Of a stretch of DNA of 43,392 bases, positions 14,603 to 22,572 are shown one piece after another; within the stretch, counting starts at the first letter, position 1; each line of letters begins with the position of its first letter. The translations under genes and the position numbers were made by a program. The notes under the pieces were generated by a model. The model had not been told where the DNA came from. It saw only the letters and a list, made by a program, of their open reading frames with translations, and made no database searches. This DNA is from a virus. The DNA is taken from positions 1 to 43,392 of the IMG/VR virus record IMGVR_UViG_3300034062_002603. One strand, 5' to 3'.

Positions 14603-14844
14603 AATACATTATCCTATTCGTAGCGGCCGTAATAATCGAAATAGCAAGCACGTTCTACATTTCAGCTGTTTCAGATAGGCAGCTTTTGCCGATGGTTTTT
14701 TGGGCGTTTATAGGCCCGTTTTTAGGCTTGCCCTTTCTTGCATATCAAATAGAAGCAAAGAACAACCGTGACCGCTTAAAACTTGCGCTATGCTATGGTG
14801 TAGGCTATGCAACAGGCGCAGCATTAGTAAACATTATAACTTAA
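14599..14844 (+). CDS. Small integral membrane protein, 81 residues
   Basis: Three hydrophobic segments (about 2-23, 31-49 and 62-80) with a charged loop EAKNNRDRLK. It overlaps the previous gene by four bases and lies just before the glucosaminidase gene. That makes a holin-like or lysis-accessory role conceivable, although the better holin candidate is at 17834. No family is recognised with certainty. Confidence 0.6.
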   Translation: MKYIILFVAAVIIEIASTFYISAVSDRQLLPMVFWAFIGPFLGLPFLAYQIEAKNNRDRLKLALCYGVGYATGAALVNIIT

Positions 14845-14850
14845 ACACAC

Positions 14851-15375
14851 ATGAAAACAGCAATTTTAATTTTGGCAGTAGTGCTATTTACTTCTGCTAC
14901 ATTCCCGGCACTAAAAAAGCAGCCAAAACAAAACCACATTGAACGTTACATAAACCGCTTTTTAAAGACTGCAAAGCAAGAAGCTAAACTTTATAATATA
15001 CCTGTAAGCATAACGCTGGCACAGGGCATTATAGAATCGAATGCAGGGCGTTCAAGTTTAGCAGTTAAGCATAATAATCACTTTGGCGTAAAGTATCGCG
15101 GTAGGGGCAAATATGCCATTTACAAAGATGATACACCTAAAGATAAATTTCAAGTTTACAAATCTGCATGGTGGTCATATCGCGACCATTCGAAGCTGCT
15201 AACATCTAAACATTACAGGCATTTAACAAAACTTAGCAGATTAAATTATAAAGAATGGGCGCACGGTCTTAAAAAATGTGGATATGCAACCGAAAAAAAA
15301 TATGCTGAAATACTTATTAGTGTCATTGAAAAATATGACCTTTGGGTTTATGATGTACCGATTTTTTCACGATAA
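14851..15375 (+). CDS. Secreted glucosaminidase-type endolysin
   Basis: A 174-residue protein with an N-terminal signal or signal-anchor (residues 1-18, ILILAVVLFTSATFPA) and a glucosaminidase domain (glycoside hydrolase 73 family). The hallmark is ITLAQGIIESNAGRSSLA, with the catalytic glutamate at E62, then NNHFGVK (75-81) and a YRDHSKLL stretch. It should hydrolyse N-acetylglucosamine linkages in peptidoglycan. The signal sequence would export it through the Sec system. It follows a small membrane protein, suggesting a lysis unit. The next gene starts inside its last 23 bases. Confidence 0.85.
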   Translation: MKTAILILAVVLFTSATFPALKKQPKQNHIERYINRFLKTAKQEAKLYNIPVSITLAQGIIESNAGRSSLAVKHNNHFGVKYRGRGKYAIYKDDTPKDKFQVYKSAWWSYRDHSKLLTSKHYRHLTKLSRLNYKEWAHGLKKCGYATEKKYAEILISVIEKYDLWVYDVPIFSR

Positions 15376-15592
15376 GACAGAAGGCGATGAATGGCTAATA
15401 ATTCAGCATTTACCGATGGGTAATTACAAAGCTATCTGCACACGTGAAAATCAATATTATAAATTAGGCGATGTAAAAACATTTTTTTTCGATGACTTTA
15501 ATATCTGGTCAAAGGGAAAATTAAAAGCTAATAATCATTCTTTAACAAATAAAAAAAAATACGATGGTAAACCGCGTTACGCTAATTGGTAG
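15353..15592 (+). CDS. Hypothetical protein, 79 residues
   Basis: The start is uncertain; the ATG at 15353 gives the least overlap with the glucosaminidase (23 bases), and 15350 is an in-frame alternative. The product begins MYRFFHDKTEGDEWLI and has a beta-rich centre (GNYKAICTRENQYYKLGDVKTFFFDD) and a basic tail. It overlaps the SSB start by 29 bases. No family is recognised. Confidence 0.5.
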   Translation: MYRFFHDKTEGDEWLIIQHLPMGNYKAICTRENQYYKLGDVKTFFFDDFNIWSKGKLKANNHSLTNKKKYDGKPRYANW

Positions 15593-15920
15593 GATTGGCA
15601 AAGAACCTGAGCAAAAAACATTTGGCGAAAAAACGCTAACCAAATTTAGCTTTGCAACATCTGAAAGTAGCAAAGATAAAAACGGCGAATGGCAAGAAAA
15701 AACACAATGGCACAATGTCAGCTATTGGAATAATATTAAACTTGAAAAGGGTGATATGCTTTTCATTGAAGGCAAAATAGAATACCGGGAACATGAAGGC
15801 AAATACTATACTGATATTATCGCTTCGTATTGCAGAAAAATTAACACAGGTCAAAAAGCGCAATCAGTAGAAGTTGAAGTTATACCACAAACAGAATTTG
15901 ATACAGATTTGCCATTTTAA
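15564..15920 (+). CDS. ssb: Single-stranded DNA-binding protein
   Basis: A 118-residue OB-fold SSB. It opens with MVNRVTLIGRIGKEPE, has the aromatic core QWHNVSYWN and LFIEGKIEYRE, and ends with the acidic tip DTDLPF that recruits partner proteins. It coats single-stranded DNA during replication and recombination and would work with the exonuclease-annealase pair encoded at 5350-6648. It is shorter than bacterial SSB because the linker is reduced. A strong terminator follows it. Confidence 0.95.
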   Translation: MVNRVTLIGRIGKEPEQKTFGEKTLTKFSFATSESSKDKNGEWQEKTQWHNVSYWNNIKLEKGDMLFIEGKIEYREHEGKYYTDIIASYCRKINTGQKAQSVEVEVIPQTEFDTDLPF

Positions 15921-15983
15921 GTTGCAAATATTAAAATAAAATCTTATTTTTTCTTTGTTGTACTCATTGGTCTTTAGTTTGGG

Positions 15984-16016
15984 CCGCCTGTTTTGAAGTT
16001 CAGGCGGTTTTTTTTT
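15984..16016 (+). terminator. Intrinsic terminator after ssb
   Basis: CCGCCTG (15984-15990) pairs with CAGGCGG (16001-16007) around a 10-base loop, followed by nine T residues. This ends the transcript that carries the glucosaminidase and ssb genes. Confidence 0.9.
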
Positions 16017-16027
16017 AAAAATAAGAT

Positions 16028-16462
16028 ATGTATTTAACGTTTGAGCAAGCGATGCAGCTAATAAAACCTAACGGCGCTAAGAATCCTAACTATGCTGGTA
16101 CCAGAATAAGACAGCTAATAAATTTTGGATATTTAACCGAAGCAAAACCCGATGAAATATTTGTAAAGCATTTTGAAGATTTTGTTTCTTTAGGCAATAT
16201 AAAAACAGAATGCTTAGTAACTGCTGAATCAGTTTATAAATACATTCAGAATCGAAATGCAGCTAAAGAACAGCTTGGTAAAATTCCAAAACAAAACCGT
16301 CACGTTAAAGCTGTGCTATCCAATGATACAATTATTAACTTTATGTCTGTTGATGCAGCATGTTTATATTTTGGCATATCGCGGGTTCGAATTATGAATA
16401 GCATTGAAAAGAAAAAATATATTAGAGTTCCTAAAATTGATGAATTAGTAAAATTTATATAA
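16028..16462 (+). CDS. DNA-binding protein with HTH and NUMOD1-like repeat
   Basis: A 144-residue protein. Residues 1-40 look like an excisionase/MerR-type helix-turn-helix (LTFEQAMQLIKP, TRIRQLINFGYL). The C-terminal part (about 92-135) reads VKAVLSNDTIINFMSVDAACLYFGIS followed by RIMNSIEKKKY, a NUMOD1-like DNA-binding module usually attached to homing endonucleases. No HNH or GIY-YIG nuclease domain is present. It could be a regulator, or a remnant of a homing element. It sits right after a terminator, so it may have its own promoter, which I cannot identify. Confidence 0.6.
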   Translation: MYLTFEQAMQLIKPNGAKNPNYAGTRIRQLINFGYLTEAKPDEIFVKHFEDFVSLGNIKTECLVTAESVYKYIQNRNAAKEQLGKIPKQNRHVKAVLSNDTIINFMSVDAACLYFGISRVRIMNSIEKKKYIRVPKIDELVKFI

Positions 16463-16463
16463 C

Positions 16464-16820
16464 ATGTTTAACGAATTAGCAAAAGAAATACATGAAGGTA
16501 ACGCATCGCGCGGATTTTGGGAAGGTGAGCGCAAATTAACCGAAGTAGTAATGCTTACTGTTTGCGAATTAGCCGAAGCAATTGAAGCCGACCGCGCTCA
16601 AAAGTGGGCAACCGAACAAGATATTTTACAATACAAAAATATCAGTACGCCCGAACGTTTTAAAGAAAATATCAAAGACACGGTACAAGATGAAATAGCC
16701 GATGCAATAATAAGACTATTGGATTTTAGCCATAAGTTTAATATTGATTTAGATTTTCACATCAAAGCAAAATTACAATATAATGCTTCAAGGCCTTACA
16801 AACATGGTAAATCATATTAA
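16464..16820 (+). CDS. MazG-like nucleotide pyrophosphohydrolase
   Basis: A 118-residue all-alpha NTP pyrophosphohydrolase-like protein. Metal-binding acids appear as CELAEAIEADR (E35, E38, E41) and DEIADAIIRLLD (E77, D80), followed by the family-typical end KLQYNASRPYKHGK. MazG-like phage enzymes hydrolyse dNTPs or alarmones, which may keep host growth signals up or clean the nucleotide pool. One base separates it from the preceding gene. Confidence 0.85.
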   Translation: MFNELAKEIHEGNASRGFWEGERKLTEVVMLTVCELAEAIEADRAQKWATEQDILQYKNISTPERFKENIKDTVQDEIADAIIRLLDFSHKFNIDLDFHIKAKLQYNASRPYKHGKSY

Positions 16821-16826
16821 AAAACT

Positions 16827-17006
16827 ATGACACGTACAGAACAGCTAAGATTAAAAAAGATACTTGAATACAAAAAAGGCTATTTAGATGCTTTGTTGTG
16901 GATTCAAAATGAAGAACCTTACGATGACGAATTAGAATTAAAAATTGACATTTTTACACACAAAATTGAAGAACTTCAAAACAAACTAAAAGGGCATGAC
17001 GAATGA
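16827..17006 (+). CDS. Small coiled-coil hypothetical protein, 59 residues
   Basis: A short gene between the MazG-like gene and the next one. ATG at 16827, TGA at 17004-17006. The product begins MTRTEQLRLKKILEYKKGYL and continues as a charged helix ending KIEELQNKLKGHDE, so it is probably one long coiled coil. It fills the gap with six bases before it and an 11-base overlap with the next gene, as expected of a real operon member. Confidence 0.65.
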   Translation: MTRTEQLRLKKILEYKKGYLDALLWIQNEEPYDDELELKIDIFTHKIEELQNKLKGHDE

Positions 17007-17406
17007 CGAAAAAAAAGCGGCACTAATTGATAAGATTGGTGAGCAAAAAGTAAACGAACTAACTCAAAACATTTGGCTGCTATTAGGCGCACTAAGTACT
17101 GCAAAATATGCTATTGCGCAGTTTGAACCTAAAAAATTAAAATTCGAAATGAAAAAACGGTTTATGGATTTGCATACATCTATAAATCTATTTGTTAATA
17201 ATTTTGAAAAGGCGGCCACACCAACCGAACGCGAACTACTAAATGAAAGCACTTACGACAATGTAGCTGTTATTGCCGAAGTTGTTGCGATGGCATCTAC
17301 ATTGCCAGAATCACAATCAGAATGGTATTTAAACGAATGTAAAAAATTATTATTTTTAGCTTACAACAAATCACAAAATGAACTGCGTAGCGAAAGCGGT
17401 GAATAA
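16996..17406 (+). CDS. Hypothetical helical protein, 136 residues
   Basis: A soluble, all-helical protein beginning MTNDEKKAALIDKIGEQKV, with a central FEMKKRFMDLHTSINLFVNNF helix pair. I recognise no family. It overlaps the previous gene by 11 bases and the following one by 29, so translation of the set is probably coupled. Confidence 0.6.
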   Translation: MTNDEKKAALIDKIGEQKVNELTQNIWLLLGALSTAKYAIAQFEPKKLKFEMKKRFMDLHTSINLFVNNFEKAATPTERELLNESTYDNVAVIAEVVAMASTLPESQSEWYLNECKKLLFLAYNKSQNELRSESGE

Positions 17407-17776
17407 ATTGTTTCCTAATCAGGATTTAACAGAATTTTACGACCGTAAATTAGGCGTTGGTATGGGTGATATCCAGCGCATGATACCAACGGATTTATCT
17501 GTATGGGCCGTTTATTGCAACCATCACAAATGCGTTAATTTTGACCTAATAAGGCAGCTACCAAAAACCGAACATTTTATACCATTATTTTTGTTTAGTT
17601 CTGTTATGTCGGACCGCTTTAAGCTACATTGTGAGTTTGCGCTATGGGACCGTAACACGGTTATAGTTAATGATATTGAATTTGATGCTGATGAATACTT
17701 TCAGCGTAACAAAATACTTCAGGTTGCAGCGCTAATTAAATTTGAAACACACGAAATACTGATAGCAAAAAAATGA
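17378..17776 (+). CDS. Hypothetical protein, 132 residues
   Basis: A globular mixed alpha/beta protein opening MNCVAKAVNKLFPNQ. The N-terminal NCxxxA pattern and later His/Asp residues (YCNHHKCVNF, LHCEFALWDRN) loosely resemble papain-like C39 peptidase folds, but no reliable catalytic dyad can be assigned. It is the last rightward gene before the convergent late genes, and its terminator lies inside the neighbouring holin gene (17842-17867). Confidence 0.6.
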   Translation: MNCVAKAVNKLFPNQDLTEFYDRKLGVGMGDIQRMIPTDLSVWAVYCNHHKCVNFDLIRQLPKTEHFIPLFLFSSVMSDRFKLHCEFALWDRNTVIVNDIEFDADEYFQRNKILQVAALIKFETHEILIAKK

Positions 17777-17803
17777 AAAACCGCTGCCCAAAAAAGACAG
17801 CGG
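17776..17803 (-). terminator. Terminator of the leftward late operon
   Basis: On the minus strand CCGCTG (17803-17798) pairs with CAGCGG (17786-17781), followed by TTTTT (17780-17776). It lies beyond the end of the holin gene, abutting the stop of the convergent rightward gene. Confidence 0.8.
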
Positions 17804-17833
17804 CCACACATGAAAACAGCAAAAGAGCAAACA

Positions 17834-18292
17834 TTATTTAGGCTCGGTATCTTTACCGGGCTTTTTTAATATATCTTTAGGATTTGGAATAAAACCTTTA
17901 AAATAACCGATAATATTAACACCTGTTGTTTGTGATACGTTTTCAAAAATTGATTTTAATTCAATGCCACAAACGAACAAAGCAACGTAATAACTAAGTG
18001 TAATTTCAAGATCAAGCATCCAAGTAAAAACTTGACTACTTATTATTGCTAAACAATAATCATTCATTTTTGAAATTGTACGTCTAAAACCGCGCGATTG
18101 TATTTTTTCTTTTAATGCTTTAGCTTTACGAACGCCTGTTAAAAAGTCAACTAATAGTAAAAAACTGAGGCAAATAATAAGCGGCTTCAAGATAAAAAGT
18201 TGCTGTTTAATTTCGGGCAAAATCTTAATAAAATAGTTTAGCGAATCAGATGCTAATCTAAGCGAATCGGCGGTAATAGTCAGGGAATCCAT
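17834..18292 (-). CDS. Phage holin (holin 4-like)
   Basis: A 152-residue membrane protein with hydrophobic segments at about 34-53, 78-92 and 98-115. The centre, LLVDFLTGVRKAKALKEK followed by SRGFRRTISKMNDYC, matches the pattern of phage holin family 4 proteins (LLDFLTGxxKA and a basic SxxxxR region). It should form lesions in the inner membrane to release or activate lysis enzymes. Its ATG overlaps the previous stop by one base (TAATG). The terminator of the opposing rightward operon is embedded in its last codons. Confidence 0.8.
   Translation of the reverse strand: MDSLTITADSLRLASDSLNYFIKILPEIKQQLFILKPLIICLSFLLLVDFLTGVRKAKALKEKIQSRGFRRTISKMNDYCLAIISSQVFTWMLDLEITLSYYVALFVCGIELKSIFENVSQTTGVNIIGYFKGFIPNPKDILKKPGKDTEPK
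17842..17867 (+). terminator. Terminator of the rightward early region, inside holin gene
   Basis: GCTCGGTA (17842-17849) pairs with TACCGGGC (17854-17861) with one wobble, followed by TTTTTT (17862-17867). It serves transcripts coming from the gene ending at 17776 and overlaps the 3' end of the opposing holin gene. Confidence 0.8.
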
Positions 18293-18780
18293 TATGAGAT
18301 TTTAATATAACGTGAAACAATAACAGCGGTAGGCGTACCTATAAAGATAAACCACCACGGCAGGGGAACAAATATAACAAAGAATGTAAATGTAAATAGT
18401 GAAACCCATGTACCAAAACAGATAGGGCAGGCGCCAAGCATAGACCACGGGTTATTTTTCATATTGTTTTCGACATCATTATAAAGTGATTCTACTTGTT
18501 GTAGGTATTCTTTATAAATAGTATCAGCTTCATTAGCTGTTTTGTTTTGCAGTTCTTCGTTTAGTTCCTTATCGCGTTTTTGCTTCCACGCGTTATATTT
18601 TGCCCATACGCGGTTTTTTTCTTTGGCTTCGAAGTCTAAATATAATTTAGAAATAAACTTGCCGTAAGCGGAAAATATACGCCCAGAATAATATTCTCCC
18701 TGAATAGGTGAACCAATGCAATAGTGCAAAAACTTAATTGCAAATGCTGCAAAAATTGATAGTGTTATAAGGTATAGCAT
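18292..18780 (-). CDS. Membrane protein with CPICFG motif
   Basis: A 162-residue protein with an N-terminal hydrophobic helix (3-20), a long charged coiled-coil middle (about 50-110) and two C-terminal hydrophobic helices (123-160). The motif CPICFGTW (118-125) begins the second membrane segment and could bind metal or form a disulphide. It is coupled to the holin gene (TAATG) and may be a holin partner or a membrane-stage lysis protein, but I do not recognise a named family. Confidence 0.65.
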   Translation of the reverse strand: MLYLITLSIFAAFAIKFLHYCIGSPIQGEYYSGRIFSAYGKFISKLYLDFEAKEKNRVWAKYNAWKQKRDKELNEELQNKTANEADTIYKEYLQQVESLYNDVENNMKNNPWSMLGACPICFGTWVSLFTFTFFVIFVPLPWWFIFIGTPTAVIVSRYIKIS

Positions 18781-19001
18781 TATAAAGGCGGAAATGGTGG
18801 CGATGGCTTTGGTTTATATTCGATTATCGGCAAATCTTTTACCCACATAAATTCAGGATTAACGCAAAATTCCATCTCTTCAAATGAAATTATCCAGTTG
18901 TTATCAATATCCTGAATTGGGTTAAAATAGCTGTCTTCATCATAAAGCTGACCAACTAAGCTATCTTTTTGCGATTCTGTTAATAGTCCTACGTATGTCA
19001 T
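18780..19001 (-). CDS. Small late-operon protein, 73 residues
   Basis: A short acidic protein (MTYVGLLTESQKDSLVGQLY) with the phrase FNPIQDIDNNWIISFEEM and a proline-rich tail (KPKPSPPFPPL). Similar small proteins occur after tail-fibre genes in Bacteroidota phages. The role is unknown; a fibre-assembly accessory is possible. It overlaps the upstream fibre gene by four bases and abuts the downstream membrane-protein gene by one base. Confidence 0.6.
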   Translation of the reverse strand: MTYVGLLTESQKDSLVGQLYDEDSYFNPIQDIDNNWIISFEEMEFCVNPEFMWVKDLPIIEYKPKPSPPFPPL

Positions 19002-19789
19002 ACTTGTCTTGCTAAAGTTGTGTTAAATGCCTGCACGGCTGTGTAAAAATTTGCTGCATCTGTATCTGTTAAGCCGTCACCGATAGATGCAAAAGCGCAT
19101 TGTTTTGTAGAATATAAAGGTGTAGCACCAGAATTTAAAGCTGCAAGCCAAAAAGTTCTTGTACTTAATCCAAAACTTACTGTTGTTCCTGTTGCTACCT
19201 TTGTGCTATTTCTCCAACCGTTTACAACATTTGAAGCTGTTCTATTACCAATATAAAACGCTCTGCTATCCGCATCTGAATAAGATATATAAGTACCTTG
19301 TGAATTTACAGCATAATAAGTTATTCCGCTCGTTCTTATTTCAAGTAATGTACGAGGGTCTCCGAAGTTATTTGCTGTTGCGCTTCCAATTTCAATTTCA
19401 GTTCCATTGCTTTGAGTTCTGCTATAATAAGAAACATGAGTACTGTTTTGAGATAATGAAATATTTGGAGTTAAAAAAGTATCAGCATAACCGTTCGTAC
19501 CATTTGGTAGCGCACCATTAGAACTATGTGTCCAACCACCTAAAAATACTAACCTAAACGCTGCATTAGTATCTTGTGGGTCTTTTAAATTCCATTTATG
19601 CAAGGCAGCAGTTCCCCCAACCATTGGATATATAGCTTTCATCTTTGTCCAAATGCTTGCTGCTTTCAAATCTAAAACAAGCTGATTGACAGCGTTTAAA
19701 TTTGTAGCACCTGTTAAACCCGAAGCCGTAAAAAATGCCTGAGCATCGGGGTCATAAGCAGCACCAAAAACGTAAGGATTTATTATCAT
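18998..19789 (-). CDS. Putative receptor-binding/tail fibre protein, lectin-like
   Basis: A 263-residue protein. The N-terminal 70 residues look like an attachment module (AFFTASGLTGATNLNAVNQL, KAIYPMVGG). The rest is a beta-rich domain with aromatic and Gly/Ser/Thr-rich strands (THVSYYSRTQSNGTEIEIG, RAFYIGNRTAS), resembling concanavalin-type lectin modules of phage tail fibres. It follows another fibre-like gene with an ATGA overlap. It probably contacts the host surface. The reading is by composition and position. Confidence 0.6.
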   Translation of the reverse strand: MIINPYVFGAAYDPDAQAFFTASGLTGATNLNAVNQLVLDLKAASIWTKMKAIYPMVGGTAALHKWNLKDPQDTNAAFRLVFLGGWTHSSNGALPNGTNGYADTFLTPNISLSQNSTHVSYYSRTQSNGTEIEIGSATANNFGDPRTLLEIRTSGITYYAVNSQGTYISYSDADSRAFYIGNRTASNVVNGWRNSTKVATGTTVSFGLSTRTFWLAALNSGATPLYSTKQCAFASIGDGLTDTDAANFYTAVQAFNTTLARQV

Positions 19790-20997
19790 CTTGTTCCGAT
19801 TAGAGTTATTTTAAGACCAGTTGCTGTGCCGTTCCCGATTTGGTCGATATCAATTGTTATTTCGCTGTCGTCTGTAAGCGCAGATGTTGTAATTGTTGCA
19901 GGTGTTGCAGCCGTAACAGATGTTTTCTCTGTATTGTCAATGGTCAGCTTTGTACCTAAAACAGATGAACCGCCTTGATTTATGTCTACTGTAAAGATAG
20001 AACCTGATGCCTGTGCCGTTGTTAAAGAAGCTCTAACACCTGTTAGCGTCATTGCGTGAGGCATTCTAAAGGTCACCTTTGCCGTTCCCGTTGTTAGTGC
20101 TGTAGTTTCATCCGATGCAGCTAATTGTATCTCTACAGCTTGTCTTGTATCGTTTTGTACATGCAATAAAATATGTCCATCGGTTGCGCTTTTTTTAGCG
20201 ACATAACCAACCACAACTATATAATTAGGTGATGCAGGTTTAACATTTGTTATTGCTCCAGCACTTGTTGTGCTTAGGTAAAGAATATCACCTTCTGTAA
20301 ATGCGTTTGTGTTTAATCCGTGTACTAATCCGTTTATTGCCACAAATCCATTTGAACTATCTGCAATATCTTCGGCAACAATTCCAAATGCTGTTTCGCT
20401 ATTTGCAACGCTGTCTGCTTGTGCCAAGTTTATACCAACGAATCCGCCTGCAACACCAACTACCTTTACAACGCTGCCTTTTGCTATTAAAGAACCGCTT
20501 GTATTACGTGCTTTAACTACTAATTGCTGACCAAGTCTATTTTTTAAACCACCCTGCAAACCTAAGTCTAGAGTACCATCTGTGTTATTCCACGCCAATT
20601 CACCAACACCAACAGAATGTGCTGCTGCTGTATCAAAATCCAAATAATCCAAGTCTATAATTCCAGCATTTGCTGAATTACCAACAACTAAAACACTTGC
20701 TAAGTCTTGTGAACCACCGCCACCGCTAACTACAAAAAAAAAATCAGTACTTAACAATTGGGCTAAGTCGGCACAATTACCTGTAAAAGGTATTGCGGCT
20801 GCTGGTACTACTTCAGTATTTTGAACTGTTGCTGGGTCAATGTATTCAACGCTGCCGTTGTCTTGAACTACTTTAACGCTGCCGTTAACGTTACATTCAA
20901 TTTCAACTATGTCAGGGCTAAGGCTGTTAATGAAATCGCCCGATGTCGAATCATAAATAGCTACATTACCATTTGCGAGTTTTACTATGTCTATCAT
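19786..20997 (-). CDS. Tail fibre stalk-like protein
   Basis: A 403-residue protein with a fibre-like composition. The sequence AHSVGVGELAWNNTDGTLDLGL (split across about 125-146) is a recurrent fibre-stalk phrase. It is followed by strand repeats (KGSVVKVVG, EGDILYLSTTSAGAITN, GHILLHVQND) and a C-terminal beta domain (about 290-403). A run of four glycines (about 94-97) separates the N-terminal attachment domain from the shaft. It probably forms a trimeric fibre with the downstream lectin-like protein. Confidence 0.65.
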   Translation of the reverse strand: MIDIVKLANGNVAIYDSTSGDFINSLSPDIVEIECNVNGSVKVVQDNGSVEYIDPATVQNTEVVPAAAIPFTGNCADLAQLLSTDFFFVVSGGGGSQDLASVLVVGNSANAGIIDLDYLDFDTAAAHSVGVGELAWNNTDGTLDLGLQGGLKNRLGQQLVVKARNTSGSLIAKGSVVKVVGVAGGFVGINLAQADSVANSETAFGIVAEDIADSSNGFVAINGLVHGLNTNAFTEGDILYLSTTSAGAITNVKPASPNYIVVVGYVAKKSATDGHILLHVQNDTRQAVEIQLAASDETTALTTGTAKVTFRMPHAMTLTGVRASLTTAQASGSIFTVDINQGGSSVLGTKLTIDNTEKTSVTAATPATITTSALTDDSEITIDIDQIGNGTATGLKITLIGTR

Positions 20998-21000
20998 TTT

Positions 21001-21339
21001 TTATAAGTTTATTTGATTATTTGATAATCCTACTTTAGTACTAAATTCAATACAATCGTATTCAATGCCATCTCTTACAACTTTAATAATTTCGCCGTTA
21101 GGGTCAATTATCTGTCCAGTATATGTGTAGTTTTCATTTAGGTTTGTCATTGTAAAAATAACTGTTTCACCATCTAAAACATCAATGCTGTAATAAATAG
21201 AAATACTACCAAAACTAAGCTGCAAAACCCAAACGCCTTCATTTAGCGCATCAACAACAATACCCGTATCAAATACAGCATCACAACTGTTAATGCAGCC
21301 CAAAATTAACGTATTTTCACAACAATTACAACAAGCCAT
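21001..21339 (-). CDS. Cysteine-rich late structural protein, 112 residues
   Basis: A small protein with a cysteine cluster at its start (MACCNCCENTLILGCINSC) followed by a beta-rich domain (VWVLQLSFGSISIYYSI, YTYTGQIIDPNG). The clustered cysteines could hold a metal ion or disulphides. It lies between a terminator (21363-21390) and the fibre genes. I do not recognise a family; a fibre adaptor or head decoration protein is possible. Confidence 0.55.
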   Translation of the reverse strand: MACCNCCENTLILGCINSCDAVFDTGIVVDALNEGVWVLQLSFGSISIYYSIDVLDGETVIFTMTNLNENYTYTGQIIDPNGEIIKVVRDGIEYDCIEFSTKVGLSNNQINL

Positions 21340-21362
21340 ATATATAAATTTAAATATTTTCT

Positions 21363-21390
21363 AAAAAAGGGGGTATTGATCCCAACCCCC
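21363..21390 (-). terminator. Terminator between connector genes and fibre genes
   Basis: On the minus strand GGGGGT (21390-21385) pairs with ACCCCC (21374-21369), followed by TTTTTT (21368-21363). It separates the gene ending at 21434 from the fibre genes starting at 21339. Confidence 0.75.
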
Positions 21391-21433
21391 TACTAATTGC
21401 CCCAAGGTAGCGAAAATGGCGGCATAGTGATTC

Positions 21434-22006
21434 TTAACATATCGTAAACGGCTTACATTTTTCTGTAAGACTAAAATCATATCTTAATTCAAAATCAATA
21501 CTAACTATTTGCATTAAACTTTGCAATGTCTTTGCATCTTTGCCTGTTTCAGCTGAGTATACAACCCATGGTAGTATTTCATTACTGACTGGGAACAAAC
21601 GCGGGTTAACTATTGCGTATTGCCATTGTACGTTCTTAAAATTCGCACCATACAGCGCAAACTTAACCGAATCTAATAACATACGCGGATCAGCGCATAA
21701 GTTCCAAAAAACTAATTTAAATGGAACACGCACATCCAATTCGATACCACAACTTCCGCGCTTTGTATTTGCTGCTTTTCTTGTTTCCGAAACAATACCA
21801 TTAGTACGGATATAATAGCCCGCTCCCGAGGTGTCTGTGATGCCAACATAGTTTCGTGTTCCGTTTTGCGTAACATTTAAAGTAACAACCTGCCCAGCAG
21901 TATCTTTTACAGCTATGCCATTACCGTTAACGTTTACATTTACGGCTGCCATTGCAGTATCAATTTGCTTAATTAGTTCGGTTATTATGTTTTGTGTTAC
22001 GTACAT
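21434..22006 (-). CDS. Head-tail or tail-terminator protein (candidate)
   Basis: A 190-residue protein with an N-terminal helix (IITELIKQIDTAMAAV), a beta-rich centre with aromatic residues (YVGITDTSGAGYYIRTNG) and the segment TKRGSCGIELDVRVPFKLVFWN. The size, the N-terminal helix and the position after a gp10-like gene suit a tail-terminator or neck protein. A very similar KRGSCG motif appears in the putative tail protein at 30548. Coupled by a one-base overlap to the gene before it. Confidence 0.5.
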   Translation of the reverse strand: MYVTQNIITELIKQIDTAMAAVNVNVNGNGIAVKDTAGQVVTLNVTQNGTRNYVGITDTSGAGYYIRTNGIVSETRKAANTKRGSCGIELDVRVPFKLVFWNLCADPRMLLDSVKFALYGANFKNVQWQYAIVNPRLFPVSNEILPWVVYSAETGKDAKTLQSLMQIVSIDFELRYDFSLTEKCKPFTIC

Positions 22007-22572
22007 TATAGTAAATCTATTTCTTCTAAAATTGCTAATAGTTCATTTCGTGCGGCCGTTTCGCCCATTTCGCGTTCTTCATTTGATACCGTTGAAATAT
22101 CTTTTGCAAACCTATCTTCATTAAAAACCATTATATTTGCCATTTCATCATTTGTATAAGTAATTGCGCTAACACTACCGCTTTCAGTTACTTTAATGCT
22201 TTGAAATAATGAACCGCTAAAATTTAAATCAACTGTATTTGATTGGCGGCCTGTTAAATCTCTTAGTTCTTTATAACCTTGTGTTAAATACTTTGTTTTA
22301 TGCGGATTGCCATTTTTAAAAACACTTTGACCGTTTTTGCCTTGTGGCTTTATACCGCCCGCTGAAACAGTTGTAAGGCTTAACGGATTTATATAAAACG
22401 GATTTACTGAATATTGCCCTATTGAACCGCCTGATGTATCTAAGCCTAAAAAAAATATCCTTTGCTTATATTCTGCAATGACTTGAATAGCGGCAGCTTG
22501 AGATATTCTACGCGCTGTATTATCATCATTTACAACCTGTGCAAGTATTTCTAAGCGTTCAGATATATTCAT
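22006..22572 (-). CDS. Neck/tail-completion protein (HK97 gp10-like candidate)
   Basis: A 188-residue protein. The C-terminal half, YKELRDLTGRQSNTVDLNFSG then LFQSIKV and a strand plus RNELLAILEEI helix, resembles gp10-type tail-completion proteins that cap the connector. It lies four genes downstream of the major capsid protein gene, a usual place for neck genes, and overlaps both neighbours by one base. Confidence 0.5.
   Translation of the reverse strand: MNISERLEILAQVVNDDNTARRISQAAAIQVIAEYKQRIFFLGLDTSGGSIGQYSVNPFYINPLSLTTVSAGGIKPQGKNGQSVFKNGNPHKTKYLTQGYKELRDLTGRQSNTVDLNFSGSLFQSIKVTESGSVSAITYTNDEMANIMVFNEDRFAKDISTVSNEEREMGETAARNELLAILEEIDLL

Noticed and set aside
19159-20530. Several plus-strand open frames opposite the fibre genes
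   Set aside because: They are antisense shadows of the fibre genes, with Leu/Tyr/His-rich products typical of reverse-complement reading.
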